64,000 nt of DNA, taken from contig CM033393.1 of assembly GCA_019426215.1 (NCBI GenBank), forward strand, positions 4,560,046 through 4,624,045, written 5' to 3'. This DNA is from Buddleja alternifolia (lineage: Eukaryota; Streptophyta; Magnoliopsida; Lamiales; Scrophulariaceae). The notes beneath the pieces are model-generated. The model searched no databases. It had not been told where the DNA came from and worked only from the letters and a program-made list of their open reading frames with translations. Both the position numbers and the translations under genes were made by a program. This document shows positions 1-11,998 of the stretch, one piece after another (the stretch's first letter is position 1; every line of letters begins with the position of its first letter).

Positions 1-629
1 CAAAAGTTCAGAAATAAAACAGGGTTTTCGTAAAAACGACAAAAATCCCAAAAACATTTATTTAATTCAAAAAATTCTAAAAGTAACATCCTAGCTAATC
101 ACCATCTTCACCACCCCAAATATTGTTCCTCATCCTCCTATGACTCGACTAAACTTTCTGCAAAATTTAGAATCGTGGTATGAGCGACAAAGGTCGCCCA
201 GTAAATAGTTCTAACGCCTCCTAACGGTCTAGAGCATGTTAAGTATGTATACATTTTAAAAATTATGTGAAAGCATAAAACGAACTATTTTTGTTTTAAA
301 TCAAAGTAATTTATTAAAAGGGGTTTTGCAATTCAACAAAAACTTACATATATAGCATGTGATCGACTTTGTAGGCAAATCAAAATTTAAAATCACTTTA
401 TCAAATAACTTCAAATATATCAATCTATCAAAGAATTTTTCTAATGCTCATGAACTTCTTAGAACCTAGTAGCAAACTTGATCAAGTCCTAGCTGTTTAT
501 CCCGCTAGGTAGGCCAAAACTGCTATTAATTCGCCGCAGTAGGCTCAAAGGTTCAAACACTGCTATTAATTCGCCGCAGGAGGCTCAAAGGTTCAAACAC
601 TGTATATTTAAAGCCCTACAGGAGGCCCG
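1..629 (-). mobile_element. LTR of gypsy-like element B, left copy (truncated)
   Basis: These 629 bases recur at 13279-13907 with about seven to eight single-base differences (98-99% identity by eye). They are the left copy of the LTR seen complete at 13147-14885. The minus-strand orientation follows from the primer-binding site and TATA box of the right copy, so this is the 3' LTR of B. It begins outside the window and stops at 629, where the Sirevirus starts with TGTTAGG. The remaining part of this LTR, present at 13908-14885 in the other copy, is missing here. No coding capacity. Confidence 0.85.
521..600. repeat. 40-bp tandem duplication inside LTR B (left copy)
   Basis: Two adjacent 40-bp units, each starting TGCTATTAATTCGCCGCAG, differing by one base (AGTAGG versus AGGAGG). 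The same doublet is in the right LTR at 13799-13878, so the duplication predates insertion of element B. Confidence 0.9.
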
Positions 630-1429
630 TGTTAGGAATTTCATGTTAGATGTTTTGATGATGACAAATAGGACTTCCTGTTAGACCCCGAAAAATGTAA
701 GTATAAAAGCTTTCATAGAATATTGTGTATAAGTACCTGAAAGCTTATTTATCTTAGGCTTATAGTTTTTATCTTTGTAGAATTTTAGACTAAGAATGTG
801 ATACTAAATCACTAAGGAAAATTCTGGGTAAGTCTACCGAGTGATAAAGTCGAAGATCAAGCGTCTGAAGCTACAGAAGATAAAGATCTCTTGAAGCGTC
901 CGTCAAAACGTTTTAGAGACTATTCCAGGTTACAACTCCAGCGCTCAAAATGCGAATGGATAACTCAGGCCGAATACTCAACACTAAGTCAATGATGGAA
1001 TTTTGAGTGAGCCTATCCAGACAAGATTGAAGAGACTCAGGATCAGTCCAAGCGTCTGTCCAATGCACGAGAAAAACTGTCCCCTTCAGCAAGCGTCCAA
1101 AAGGCTAAACCAACACAACCTACAATAAACGTAACCTGAGAATTCAAACCCAAAGCTACCAAAGACTTAAAGAATGCATGAATCAAACGGACAAATTATT
1201 TCCAACGAAAATAAAACAAGATGCATTAAAAGTCGGATAAGTGCTATTAAAATATAAGCACTATAACGTATGGGTAAGCCATTCATTTGACCAAGACTGT
1301 CAGAAGTTATGAAACCAAGAACATGCCTAACTAATTAAGTATACCCAAAATTAGGAATGTCAGAACTCAAGGAATGTTTGGGGAAACGCGATTCCAACCG
1401 TGTTAAACGGACAAAAACCACCAATACCT

Positions 1430-1437
1430 TATAAATA
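1430..1437 (+). promoter_or_regulatory. TATA box in the Sirevirus 5' LTR
   Basis: TATAAATA in the context CTTATAAATAGCCC, about 800 bp into the LTR. This would place U3 at 630 to about 1460 and R-U5 from there to 2477. Position and sequence fit a pol II LTR promoter; the start site is inferred. Confidence 0.6.
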
Positions 1438-1813
1438 GCCCTTTCTGCAAATAAGTAATATATAGAGCAAAAAAAACCGTGACATATACAAGAGATATAC
1501 CTGAATATCCTAGTGTGAATAACAGTCACAACCTCTTGTATGTTATACAAAAAGACACAAGAAAAGAATACCTACTTTGTTGAAAGAAAAGCTTACAAAA
1601 ATCCATAGCCAAATATCCGTATAAGCTTTTCACAAATATTCCAGAGACAGTCAACTATATCTCAAAACCCTTTTTGAAGTCCCTACATTACTATTGAGAT
1701 ATCCTCAAGTTGTTTGAACTTTCCAAAACCAAACAAAGCCATTACAAAACCTGTCAACATCTTTCGTCTGAGTGAGAAAGTGTGTTGACTTACAAGCCCC
1801 ATTTTTGTGTGGA

Positions 1814-1952
1814 AGAAGATCTCTACTGGAGCTGAAATCTGTGTGACCAAGGAGTTTCGGGATCAAGTGTAACTTGCATTATTTCTGGGTGAAAGAAGCA
1901 AGGGGATAGAAGATCTTTAGTGGAGCTGAAATCTGTGTGACCAAGGAGTTCC
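1814..1952 (+). repeat. Direct repeat in R/U5 of the Sirevirus LTR
   Basis: Two copies of a ~44-bp segment (1814-1857 and 1909-1952), each reading GAAGATCT..TGGAGCTGAAATCTGTGTG and on to CCAAGGAGTT, spaced 95 bp apart. They lie in the transcribed leader part of the LTR. Confidence 0.75.
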
Positions 1953-2479
1953 AAGATCATATCCAACCTCTCTTTATTTTGTAGAAGTCTCTGTGTGACT
2001 CTTCGATAATCATCATAGTGGAAAACCTCTCTGATAAAGGGAGAAGAAGGACGTAGCTGGGATTACATCACCCAGTGAACCTTACAAATATCTTGTGTCA
2101 TTTACTGTTTTGTTGTCTTACATTATACTGTCATATCATATCTTGAAAAAGGCATTTAAACTAATAAACGACTAATTGGTTAAAACGAACGCTAAGCTAT
2201 AAAAACATTTCCGCTGTGCTAACCCTGATTTAGTGACTAAACTCTGCCCTACTTTGGTAAGTGTTGAAATCACCGAATCTAAGTTAACTTTTCTCAAGCG
2301 CCTGAAACTAGCGCTTAAGTCATCATCCCTCAAAGCGCCGCACCCAGCGCTTAAAGTTTTCCGAGCGTTCAAATACCTCACAGTAATACGAAAGTTTTTA
2401 GAAGTCGAAAAAGACTTCAGGGTCTATTCAACCCCCCCCCCCTTCTAGACCCTTTCGTATACCACTTGGGACCAACAAG

Positions 2480-2494
2480 TGGTATCAAAGCGGT
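2480..2494 (+). other. Primer-binding site, initiator-Met tRNA type
   Basis: TGGTATCAAAGCGGT lies two bases after the LTR end. The family consensus TGGTATCAGAGC pairs with the 3' end of plant initiator tRNA-Met; here one base differs (AAAGC for AGAGC). Confidence 0.85.
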
Positions 2495-2575
2495 TGAAGT
2501 TGAAACCTAAGTGTTTCCAAGCGTAACTGCTTGTTCAGATCCTTATTTTTTATTGTCGCTTTAAATTTTTTTCTC

Positions 2576-4477
2576 ATGGCATTTTCCAAAGTTCCTAAGT
2601 TGACCGAATCAAACTATGATTCATGGAAGGTCAAAGCGTTCACCTATTTGTGCTCATGTGATGATGAAATGTGTGATATTATTTCAGATGGGCCAATCAA
2701 AATATACAAGATCATCACCAGAGCGCCCGAAGCCACAGAAGAGACACCCGATGGCTATGTGGAGAAGCCCAAACAAAAATGGTCTACCGATGAGCGTCGA
2801 CGAGCAAATCTAAACAATGTTGGTAGAAACGCTTTATACACAGCCATTGGAGATAATGACAACTTATTCAACAAGGTCAAATCATGCAACACTACTAAAG
2901 AAATTTGGGATAAGTTGGCTACCATTTGTGGTGGCTTAGCACAAATCAAGGAGAACAAACTATCAATTGCCAAAGAAAAATTCAATAGCTTCAAGATGCT
3001 ACCTAATGAGACGCTAGAGCAATTAGACATGACGTTTACAGCTCTTGTCACTGAACTAACATCTCTGGGTATGGAGCTACAAAATCGAGAAACAGTGGTC
3101 AAAATCTTTAGAAGTCTCCCAAGCAGATTCCTGATGAAAACAACTGCAATGAGAGAATCAAACAATCTGGACAGCCTAACTCCAGAAGATGCTTTTTCAG
3201 AACTCAAAGCATTTGAGTTTGAGCTGAATTCGGCCAGTGATGCAGTAAGTAATCCAGTGATCGAATCTGGAGCGCTAATGGCATCAATCAAAGGAAAATC
3301 TATCAAAGAAAAAAACTCGGATATAAGTGAGGAAGAAGAACTGGCGCTTCTAAATAGATTCAGGAAATTCCTGAAATATGAAAAGAAGGGAAACAGTCCT
3401 AAGCACCCAGGACAAAATTCATATCAAGCGTCTCCCCAAATACAACCACAATATCAAGCGCCTCACTATCCTGCGTCTCCCTCCCGAGCGCCAATTCAAT
3501 ATCAAACTCCCTCTCAACAAGATCTCTCAGTGCCTGCAGCGTTAAACCAGCGATCCACAAGATTAACGAACGAACAAAAGATGAAGACCAATCTCTGTTA
3601 CAACTGCAGGAGACCAGGGCATTTCCAAGTTAATTGCCCATATCCAAATGTGTCTAAACCTACAAAGCAAGATCACACGGATAGAAACCAATTCAGGAGC
3701 AATCTGAGACAACAAGGCTTGCTAGCAGAATCAGAACCTCTCTATACTCCTGAAGAGGACTTGGAATCATCAGATGAAAGCAGCGATGATGAACCATCAA
3801 AGGATTCAGCATTCATTTGTCTCATGGCAAGAGATAATGAAGCATCTAACGACTTACCATCTGAGGTAACCACTGATCTATATCATCCTCTTTCTTATGA
3901 TGAATTACTTGACAAAGTAAAGGAATATTATACAGACTGTCAAGATGCCGCCAAATTATTTCAAAATCACTATCATATTATTTCAGCACTCAGAAGTGAT
4001 AACGTAACGCTCAAAGCAGAGTTGCAAGTTCAGCAACAGTGCATTGAGAAAAATCAATCACTCGAGAGTGAAATCACTCAGCTAAAAAATGATCTTGATA
4101 TAATAGTCAAAAGAGAAGCTGAAGTGGTTGCTAAATTTGCTAAATCAGAGCAGCTGATATCTTCATTATCAAAAGTGTCTAGAACGCTAGATAATATGAC
4201 TAAAGTAACCAGGACATTTGGTGAAAAGACCGGTCTAGGTTGTGATAAATTTAGTCATAAAGCCAAAGCGTCCAATGTTACAACAATCAACAAAGGAAAA
4301 GGTGTAATCTTTGTTGGAGAAAGTTCAATCAAACAAACGCTGAATGAACCAACAGATATTGGTACAAAAGCTAATGGTAAAGTCAACACTTACTCAGGCA
4401 AAGGAAAGACCAAAGCGAATGCCTCACAAAAGAAAATATATCCAAACGCTCAAAAGGCTAGGTATTTCTACAAGTGA
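2576..4477 (+). CDS. Sirevirus Gag (633 codons, 3' end frameshifted)
   Basis: Structural capsid/nucleocapsid protein. The ATG at 2576 opens with MAFSKVPKLTESNYDSW, the usual start of copia Gag (UBN2 domain). The frame is open further upstream but only from non-ATG codons. The UBN2-type region covers roughly residues 5-235. A Q/P-rich linker follows, then a CCHC zinc knuckle (CYNCRRPGHFQVNC, about residues 341-354), an acidic stretch and a predicted coiled coil at about residues 480-545. The ORF ends at a TGA (4475-4477). Recognisable Gag sequence continues in the next frame to about 4790, so the natural C-terminus has been cut by a frameshift near 4440-4475. About 100 bp separates the gene from the primer-binding site. 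Confidence 0.9.
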   Translation: MAFSKVPKLTESNYDSWKVKAFTYLCSCDDEMCDIISDGPIKIYKIITRAPEATEETPDGYVEKPKQKWSTDERRRANLNNVGRNALYTAIGDNDNLFNKVKSCNTTKEIWDKLATICGGLAQIKENKLSIAKEKFNSFKMLPNETLEQLDMTFTALVTELTSLGMELQNRETVVKIFRSLPSRFLMKTTAMRESNNLDSLTPEDAFSELKAFEFELNSASDAVSNPVIESGALMASIKGKSIKEKNSDISEEEELALLNRFRKFLKYEKKGNSPKHPGQNSYQASPQIQPQYQAPHYPASPSRAPIQYQTPSQQDLSVPAALNQRSTRLTNEQKMKTNLCYNCRRPGHFQVNCPYPNVSKPTKQDHTDRNQFRSNLRQQGLLAESEPLYTPEEDLESSDESSDDEPSKDSAFICLMARDNEASNDLPSEVTTDLYHPLSYDELLDKVKEYYTDCQDAAKLFQNHYHIISALRSDNVTLKAELQVQQQCIEKNQSLESEITQLKNDLDIIVKREAEVVAKFAKSEQLISSLSKVSRTLDNMTKVTRTFGEKTGLGCDKFSHKAKASNVTTINKGKGVIFVGESSIKQTLNEPTDIGTKANGKVNTYSGKGKTKANASQKKIYPNAQKARYFYK

Positions 4478-4790
4478 ATCAAACGTTAAGCGTCCCGCAC
4501 CAAAAGTGCATCCTAAGCCAGTACCAAACAAGATCAAACGTCTATATCCAAAACAATCCAGTTCATATTATCAACACTATGATAATTATGATTACGATTA
4601 TCATTATTACTATAATCAAGGATGTTTCTATACACCTAAAAAACACACACAACACAAAACGAAACCCAAGAAGGCCAATCTCTCTCCCATAATGAAGATA
4701 AGGTAAATATGGGTTCCGAAAAATCTAATTCAAATTAACGTTACTAACAAAGAAGGACCCAAAACAAAATGGGTACCTAAAAAGAATTAG
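4450..4790 (+). pseudogene. Out-of-frame Gag C-terminus
   Basis: Reading frame 3 continues Gag after the frameshift, with a Y/H-rich stretch followed by a TAA at 4704-4706. After that stop the same frame contains WVPK motifs and ends at TAG near 4790. Repeated (K/V)WVPK motifs near the Gag end are familiar in Sireviruses. Low complexity makes exact breakpoints uncertain. Confidence 0.6.
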
Positions 4791-4804
4791 AACTGCCCTT
4801 TTGA

Positions 4805-5800
4805 ATGCAGGTACCTAGAGCCAACACCGACACTTCAATATGGTACATAGATAGTGGGTCATCAAGACATATGACTGGCTCAAAGGATCTATTGATCAAC
4901 TATCGTGCAACCAATGGTCCTCAAGTTATATTCGGTGATAATTCCAAAGGTAAAACTAAAGGTATAGGTATCATGCGCAGGGGGAACATCATGATAAATG
5001 ATGTATATTATGTTGAGGGTCTTAAGCATAATCTCTTAAGCATAAGTCAATTTTGTGATAAAGTTTTTGAAATTAAGTTCTATAGTGACTTCTACGAAAT
5101 AATAGATGTTAAGACAAGATCTACGAAGTTAAAAGGAAAAAGAACAAACAATGTATACTTAGTAGATTGGGATTCAACATTAGATAACAACCCTACATGT
5201 TTCGTAGCTAAGAATCAAAACGAATTGGGTTGGTTATGGCACAGAAAAATGAAACACCTCAACTTCAAGGCAATCTCTCAATTAATATCTCTAAATCTCG
5301 TAGAGGGATTACCTAAAGGTTCCTTTAATAAAGATCGCTTATGTGATGCTTGTCAAATGGGTAAGCAAGTCAAATCATCCTTTAAGAAGAAATCTCATCT
5401 ATCTACATCGCGAGTACTTGAATTATTACACTTAGATTTATTTGGTCCTATTCAAATCATGAGCATTAGCGGTAAAAAGTATTCACTAGTAATAGTTGAT
5501 GATTTCTCACGTTATATATGGGTAGAATTTTTAGCGTCTAAAGATGAAACTAGCGCTAAGCTCACATCACTAATTCGTTAGCTACAAAACTCAAAAGACC
5601 TAAAAGTAACCAGAATTAGAAGCGATAGAGGAACTGAATTTACTAACCATATTGTTGAGAAATATGCAAAGACATTGGGATACTTCATGAGTATTCAGCG
5701 CCTAGAACCCCTCAACAAAATGGAGTTGCTGAGCGACGGAACAGAACGCTCAAGGAAGCTGCCCGTACCATGTTAGCCGAATCCAAGCTGGATAGAAGTC
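4805..5800 (+). pseudogene. Protease and integrase part of Sirevirus pol
   Basis: The frame 4805-5581 holds the aspartic protease (WYIDSGSSRHMTG, catalytic DSG), the GAG-pre-integrase zinc-binding segment (LWHRKMKHLN.., CDACQMGK) and the first integrase catalytic Asp (HLDLFGP). A TAG at 5579-5581 interrupts it. The second Asp (SDRGTEF) follows in the same frame. A frameshift near 5695 precedes the catalytic-Glu block ([12 protein letters not shown]). After about 5790 the rest of integrase is absent and sequence jumps to the start of reverse transcriptase. Integrase would join cDNA into host DNA; this copy cannot make it. Confidence 0.9.
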
Positions 5801-6550
5801 ATGCAAGAAGAGCTAAACCAATTTGAAAGAAATGAGGTATGGACGCTAGTACCAAGACCAACCCACCAAGGGGTCATTAGAACTAGATGGGTCTATAGAA
5901 ACAAAATGGATGAGAATGGGATTGTGATTAGAAACAAAGCCAGACTCGTAGCTCAGGGATACTGTCAAGAAGAGGGCATCGACTTTGATGAAACATACGC
6001 TCCAGTTGCCCGTCTTGAAGCAATCCGCATGTTTCTATCATTCGCAACATTCAACAAGCTTACAGTATATCAAATGGACGTAAAGAGTGCATTTCTGAAT
6101 GGTAAGCTCCAAGAAGAAGTATATGTGGAGCAACCACCAGGATTCATCAATAACCATGGGAAAGGTATGGTCTACAAATTAGACAAGGCACTCTACGGCC
6201 TTAAACAAGCACCAAGAGCATGGTGTGACACTCTTTCTATTTTCCTTATTGGTAAAGGTTTTTCAAAAGGAAGCATTGATACAATGCTATTTAAGATTAC
6301 CCATAATGAAGATATTCTCTTAGTTCAAATTTATGTTGATGATATTATATTTGGATCTACTAATAAGCGTTTATGTGAGAAATTTTCAAAAATAATGCAA
6401 GACCAATTTGAAATGAGCATCGAGTTAACTTTTTTCTTAGGATTACAAGTTAAACAACTCCCTAATGGTATCCAAACTAAATATACTAGAGATATGATTA
6501 AGAAATTCGGTATGGAAAATGCATCATCTTCCAAGAGTCGACTAAGCTAG
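5801..6550 (+). pseudogene. Reverse transcriptase part of Sirevirus pol
   Basis: Open for 249 codons from an internal Met. It begins in the SWIE.M.EEL.. block that opens copia reverse transcriptase. Motifs visible are [44 protein letters not shown] and the active-site [11 protein letters not shown]. The upstream linker to integrase is deleted. The frame ends at TAG 6548-6550, where a small deletion or frameshift moves the next block (SLLYLSASRPDI) to another frame. Confidence 0.92.
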
Positions 6551-7160
6551 ATAAAGATGCGATGCTACAAATTATAGACATCATTGGATCACTTCTTTAT
6601 CTATCAGCTAGTAGACCTGATATTATATTCTCAGTATGCATGTGTGCACGCTTTCAAGCCGATCCTAAAGAATCACACTTAATTGCTACAAGAGAATCCT
6701 TAGGTACCTCAAAGGCACACAACATGTGGGCTTATGGTACCCCAGGGATTCTCCTTTTGAACTAATCGGTTACTCAGATGCAGATTCAGGATGCAAAATA
6801 GATAGAAAAAGTACTAGTGGTACATGTCAATTCCTAGGTGATAGAGGCACAGTAAGAAACAACAATCCATCGACTTCTACTGCTGAAGCTGAGTACGTAG
6901 CCGCTGGAAGGTGTTGTGCACAAATTCTCTGGATGAGGCAACAACTTAGAGACTATGGCGTAGTCTTAGGTCCAACCCCAATCCATTGTGACAACCAAAG
7001 CGCCTTGGCAATGATCCAGTTCTTCACTCTAGAAGACATACGGTATCAACCATGTTCAAAAGAAGGATATCTCCATGCAATTCATTGGTACAGAAAAACA
7101 ATTGGCAGATATCTTCACCAAAGCACTCAACGAACAACGCTTTCTCACTTTAAGAAGTGA
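6551..7160 (+). pseudogene. RNase H part of Sirevirus pol
   Basis: Two fragments. 6562-6765 carries the connection block (GSLLYLSASRPDI). 6726-7160 carries RNase H with YSDADSGC, STAEAEYVAAGRC and HCDNQSALAM in the usual order. A frameshift lies around 6725-6765. RNase H would degrade the RNA strand of the RNA:DNA hybrid. The reading frame after about 7040 is altered compared with the family's H..H/K....RE end. Confidence 0.88.
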
Positions 7161-8337
7161 ACTAGGTATGACTGATCTAAATGCCTAATCATTTGAAACA
7201 TCATCCTTTCATTAAGCATAAATTTAGGGGGAACAAAATTCTTTTTACACATAAACTCGTTCAATAAGTTATCAATATTAAGGAGAACCTACATAGGGGG
7301 AACCTTAAAAGGGATAACTGAACTTCAGTGAGAATGACCAAAACCGCATTTTTGTTTTATTATTACATTGGTCATAAGCACTTAGCGTTATGCGCTAAAC
7401 TCTTTCAGACGCTTATCAAACGTTTTCTTTAGCGTCTGTGCCCTCTCAAAATAAACTGAACGCTTAGCTTTATTCCTAGCTAAAGCGCTCAGTAAAAAGA
7501 TCCTTTAAAGCAAGCGTACATTACCCTACGCTAAAACGAGAAAGTGGATTAATCAATCAATGCAATTAATGCTGACTTGACATTCCTCACCTTTCGCTCA
7601 AGAAAACCCATGGGTACTCATCACGTTTTTCAAAGATGGTTCAGCACATGTACACGCGTAAGTACAATTACCATGTATCTTAGACGAATACAACCAGCGC
7701 TGAATATTTTAAACCAAAAGTAAAACACTACCACCGAGACATAATGATAAGTACTGGGAAACTGTGTCCTCATACATACGCTGAAAAGAATAATTCTATA
7801 TGTTACGATGACCGCTAAAGCACAAAATGTTACTTGAAAGAGAACCTCAAGATTCTCAAGCGTCAAAATCACACTGAATTATTTCAAGCGTCATTTTCTT
7901 CTGAATAGGTCCAGACGCTCCTACAAACTTTTGGCGGGTATTTGAATAGTTGTTCAAAATTTCAGTTCCCGAACGGTTTTTCATAAAATACATGTCCGCT
8001 GTTAACGGGCACACGTATCACTTTCAGTATATCAAAAGTCTCTGTTTCAAAATTTTAATCGGACGTCAAAATAGTATATGTGGTTGTTACTAAAAGTAAC
8101 CGTGCTTATTAAATCTAAATTCACGTCCACAGTCGTATTTTAATGGCTAAGATTTATACTCCTCCACGTGTCAACATCTCAACCTTCAAACACAAAAAAC
8201 ATTCAAAATGTAGTATTTCAAAACACACCTTCTGCAGAACATAATCTCTCTTACACTCTCTTTCATTCGTGCAAGAAAAATCTCTCTCTCTCTCAAAAAC
8301 AAAATTTTCATTTTTGATCTCTGTCTACTTCTCACTA
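7161..8337 (+). other. Non-coding spacer between pol and env-like ORF
   Basis: No supported ORF. The stretch contains a purine-rich AGGGGGAAC-type segment around 7225-7305. A dense cluster of AGCGT/GCGCT/GACGCTT motifs lies at 7380-7520 and extends to about 7930. Such a spacer after pol is normal in Sireviruses and may carry the promoter or splice acceptor for the env-like ORF; no specific signal can be fixed. Confidence 0.6.
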
Positions 8338-11300
8338 ATGGCACCCAAGAAAGCTACTGCTGGAACCACTGAAGTTATTGTTAAGGTCACTGAAGGCCTT
8401 ATAATCGATTGGAAGTTTCTCTATGAAAACCCCCAAATTGATTTAACGGAAATGATGGACTCTGTAGCAGAGGCTGGGCTTCAGAAATTTCTTACCAAAC
8501 ACTCGTACATGTTTCCTGAAGAATTAGAATTTTTCTGGAGAAATGCTAGTCTGTCTGACGATGAGACTTCCATCACCTGTTTGTTTCCTGCCCCCAAGAC
8601 GGAATCAAAGACGTTCACTCTCTCTGCGGCCTCTATTGCCCAGAATTTCTCTCTACCTAACGACGGAGCGACTTTAGACACTATCACTGAGGAACAAATT
8701 CAAGAAGTCTGGACTCAGATTAGCGCCTACGATGGTGTTCCATACAAACCGTACTTTGAGAAGAAAGATATAGTGAACAGGTGTCGAGTCTTAGCTGATT
8801 TCTGCAGTAAAAACATTGAATGCAGAGTAGGAACCTTTGACAAAATCAGCCCAACCCAGTTCCAGATGATGATTGCTATCTTGCTCAAGATAAAAATCAA
8901 CTGGAGCGCCTATATATTCAGCCGATTCAGAGACAGTCTACGCACTTCAAGCAGACCTTATGGCCTAGTTTTAAGTGATCTAATTTTCCGAGCAAAGTGC
9001 ACCTCTTCAGCAGGAGTCACCGTGGCCAAGCATAAGTTCTATGGGCCAAGAATCATCAACAATCTCTTCAATCCACCCAAAGTTGGAGGTGCTGCTAGAC
9101 CTCTCTCTGAGCGCCAAGTTGTACGTGCAGCATCAAATGAGGAGACTGAGCGCCCAGATCAGGAGAAGGCTAAACGTAATGTGAAGCGTCCCACTGTCAC
9201 AAAGAAACGGGCTCCTCAAAAACCCAAGGCTCAACCTATCAAAAGTGATGAAGAAGACGAGGACTCTATACCCCTCATTAGTCGGAAGGATCTGGAAAAG
9301 GTCCTCAAAAATATCGACTTTGGAAAACCAACAGTTCCACAGACTCAAGCGTCCCCAGCCGAAGGGGTAAATGTGAAGCGTATCTTCAAGAGACGTAAGC
9401 GTCCAACTACTGCCATTTCTTCTAAAGCTACACACACGACACCAAGCGACCAAGCCATAGCTGCTATTCCGATATCATCCTTTGAACCACCAGTTGATGT
9501 CCATCTGGATGTTGATATGGCCAACATTGTGGCCATCGCCCATGAAGCTGCCATCGACTCTGCAAATCTCGAGCCTGATGAACCTGAAATCCCAGGGGTT
9601 CAACCATTGCTTGCATTACCAAGTACAACGGAGGCACGCTCAGAAGGTCAGAGCGATGCTAACGACGTTGTGATTCATTGACATTTCTTCAAGCTGGATC
9701 CCTTAAAGACCATCGATCACTCCATCGATTATTTCCCTCCAGCGCCCGCAGAACCCTTCATACCTACAGGATATAATGAAGAAAGTCTTATTAATGCTGA
9801 GAATGATATCGCCAAGCTCATAAAATTTGATCTGGCTGTACGCAACACTCTATCTAAGCCAGCATTGACCCCAGCTGATAAAGCTTCTTCTCTGGACTGT
9901 GGGACAAGCAAACCCACTGGCTTCGCTCTCAGAGACTACAACATCAGAGTCTATGAGCGTCAGGATAAGCTTGTGAACCCAACGGAAAAGCTACTAAACA
10001 GAGAAGGTTATTCTCACTTCCCAACACTGGTAAATAGCATGGAAAACAAGCGCTCAGCTAATCCTCTCCTCTTGTGGAAGAATAAAGGAGTACATGTCGG
10101 TAAGCGTCCAGCTTCACTGACCGAGATGATTCAAATAGAAGCCGATGCATATTTTGACTGCGTCTGAAACGCTAACTACCAACCAGACAGGTATCGTTTT
10201 GAGTCCATCTGTGATATTCATCACCAAGGATTTCGTGCTATACTTAATGCAGGAACTGAGTACTGCATAACTGAGGTAAAATGGGATGAAGCTTATATGG
10301 GTGACAAGTATAAATTTGAAGAATTGGTTAGCGCTCCCCATCTGTTCAGAATAGGGATCCACGATAAAAAGAGCAAATTTGCACGATACATGCTCAAGCA
10401 GCGCCAACATAGACTTGGACCAGTTCTGAAGCTGCCTCTGATCCGCCACCAACTTGAACACCGTTTAAGGCAAGCGTTGCACAAACTGGCTAACTGCTTT
10501 GCTGATCAAGCGTCCACCAGCGGCTTCCCAAAAGCCACTATGAAGACCTTCTCTCACCCTCCATCTCCCTATTCGACAAAATCTTCACAGCTGGATGGAA
10601 TGGCTCTCGGATCAATCCTTTCAGAGGATATCCACTTCTTCCGTCTATCCGACAAGAAGTCTTAAGTCACTATAATTTTGTTTTGTCGCTGCTGGAAAGA
10701 ACTCAAGCGCTTGCTTCAGCCATCTACCCATACTTGGAAGAGTATTACAGGCTCTACGTTCCCGACTCTCGGAAACCGAAGACTCTCCCAACAGATAGGC
10801 TACGTTTGTTCTCCATTCAAGGTTCCAAAATCTTTCCCATCTGGATATCCCGGGCAATGTACTCAGAGCCATACCTATCAGCACGTTGGATGAACTTCTA
10901 CAGACTGCTACCTATCCATATGCAGATGAGCCGTTTGCCAGCTTGGACTTTCAGTTTACGGACTTTAGCCGTATAGAGTCAGCATCTACTGCAGCACCAG
11001 CTGAAATGTTACCTGCTCCTGAGCGCTCACCAGAATTCCTTCAAGCGCCTAATCTCCCCAGTCCAACTGAATCCGACTCTACTGCATCCACCGAGTCCAA
11101 CAATGCCCCAGAGCATCGAGGAACAGTATTTGATCCTAATTATCAAGTACCTATTGAATCTCTCAAACACACATCCCGTTTTAAGCCTCGAGTTAGCACT
11201 GCGGTTCCCGACGCTCAAGCGTCCATGACTGAATGCCTCACTCAAATACAGCAACTATCTACAGCTACTCAGGCAAGTCATGTGGCTTTAACAAATTATC

Positions 11301-11998
11301 TAAACCACCGTTTCACGGCTCTTGAGACCTCTCTTACAGACGCTAATCACGCTCAACTACTGGTCATGAAAGAACACTTCGACCAGCGTCTGACCACTCT
11401 TGAAGCCTCTGTCGCTCAGATTGCTACTCAAGTCAGTCTTCTTACTCAGCATTTCATCCAGACTGATGATGGCAATAAGGGGGAAAAGAAGAAAGAAAAG
11501 AGGAAGTCTTCAACATCTAAAGATCAAGATCCTCCTCCACCATCCAAGCGTCAACATATTGATACTTCCCTCACACTAAGTACAGAGCCAAGGTATCCCT
11601 ATCCTTCTTGGGTAACTACCTCGGTGGGAGCGTCCAATAAAAAAGAAACCCCAAGAGTGCTCTATCCAAATCTTCCATTACCTTCAAGAGCACTGCTTGA
11701 ACAATTTGATATTCCTCTTCTCAGAGCGTCAATTCCAGAACCATCTGATCCAGCCGTCTTAGCCTTCGAGCGAAAAATGTCTGACTTTGACCAAACCTTC
11801 AGAATTTGCTTACGATACATAGGCATCAGTCCAGAGGAATGGGATAAGCAGCTCATTACTTTCAAGGCACGACAAGTAAAAGAAAACAAACATATAATCA
11901 GTAAAGATCATGCTGCAATGATGACGCTAGAAGATCAGATAACTGAAGCAATCCGTGCTGAAATGACTAAGAGATACAAGATCAAATCACGATCTTGA
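8338..11998 (+). pseudogene. Env-like ORF of the Sirevirus, broken
   Basis: The first part (ATG 8338, MAPKKATAG.., 447 codons) stops at TGA 9679-9681. The same frame continues to a TGA at 10165-10167 and on to TAA 10663-10665. Reading then shifts frame near 10640 and again near 10885, with the last open frame at 10886-11998 (370 codons). The N-terminal ~250 residues look like the plant 'putative envelope-like/transposon protein' family, and the middle is basic (KRP.., KKRAPQKP). The last part has a clear heptad region (about residues 105-195 of the 10886 frame) and a basic KKEKRK segment. I see no signal peptide or membrane helix, so an envelope function is not supported by sequence. No restored reading is given. 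Confidence 0.75.

Larger units (their letters stand above)
630..2477 (+). repeat. 5' LTR of the Sirevirus-like element
   Basis: Starts TGTTAGGAATTTC and ends GGGACCAACA directly before the primer-binding site, giving TGTT...AACA termini. Length is about 1.85 kb. The first ~465 bp are repeated at 12187-12675. It contains a TATA box at 1430, a diverged direct repeat at 1814-1952 and a run of 11 C at 2432-2442 close to the U5 end. It is rich in AAGCGTC/AGCGCT-type motifs. Confidence 0.9.

Noticed and set aside
521..600. Short direct repeats as a CRISPR array
   Set aside because: Only two adjacent copies without spacers, in a plant LTR; a CRISPR array does not fit.
8481..8687. Minus-strand ORFs overlapping the Sirevirus env-like and gag genes (also 2755-3306, 9133-9453)
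   Set aside because: Antisense shadows of sense coding sequence with no recognisable domain of their own.
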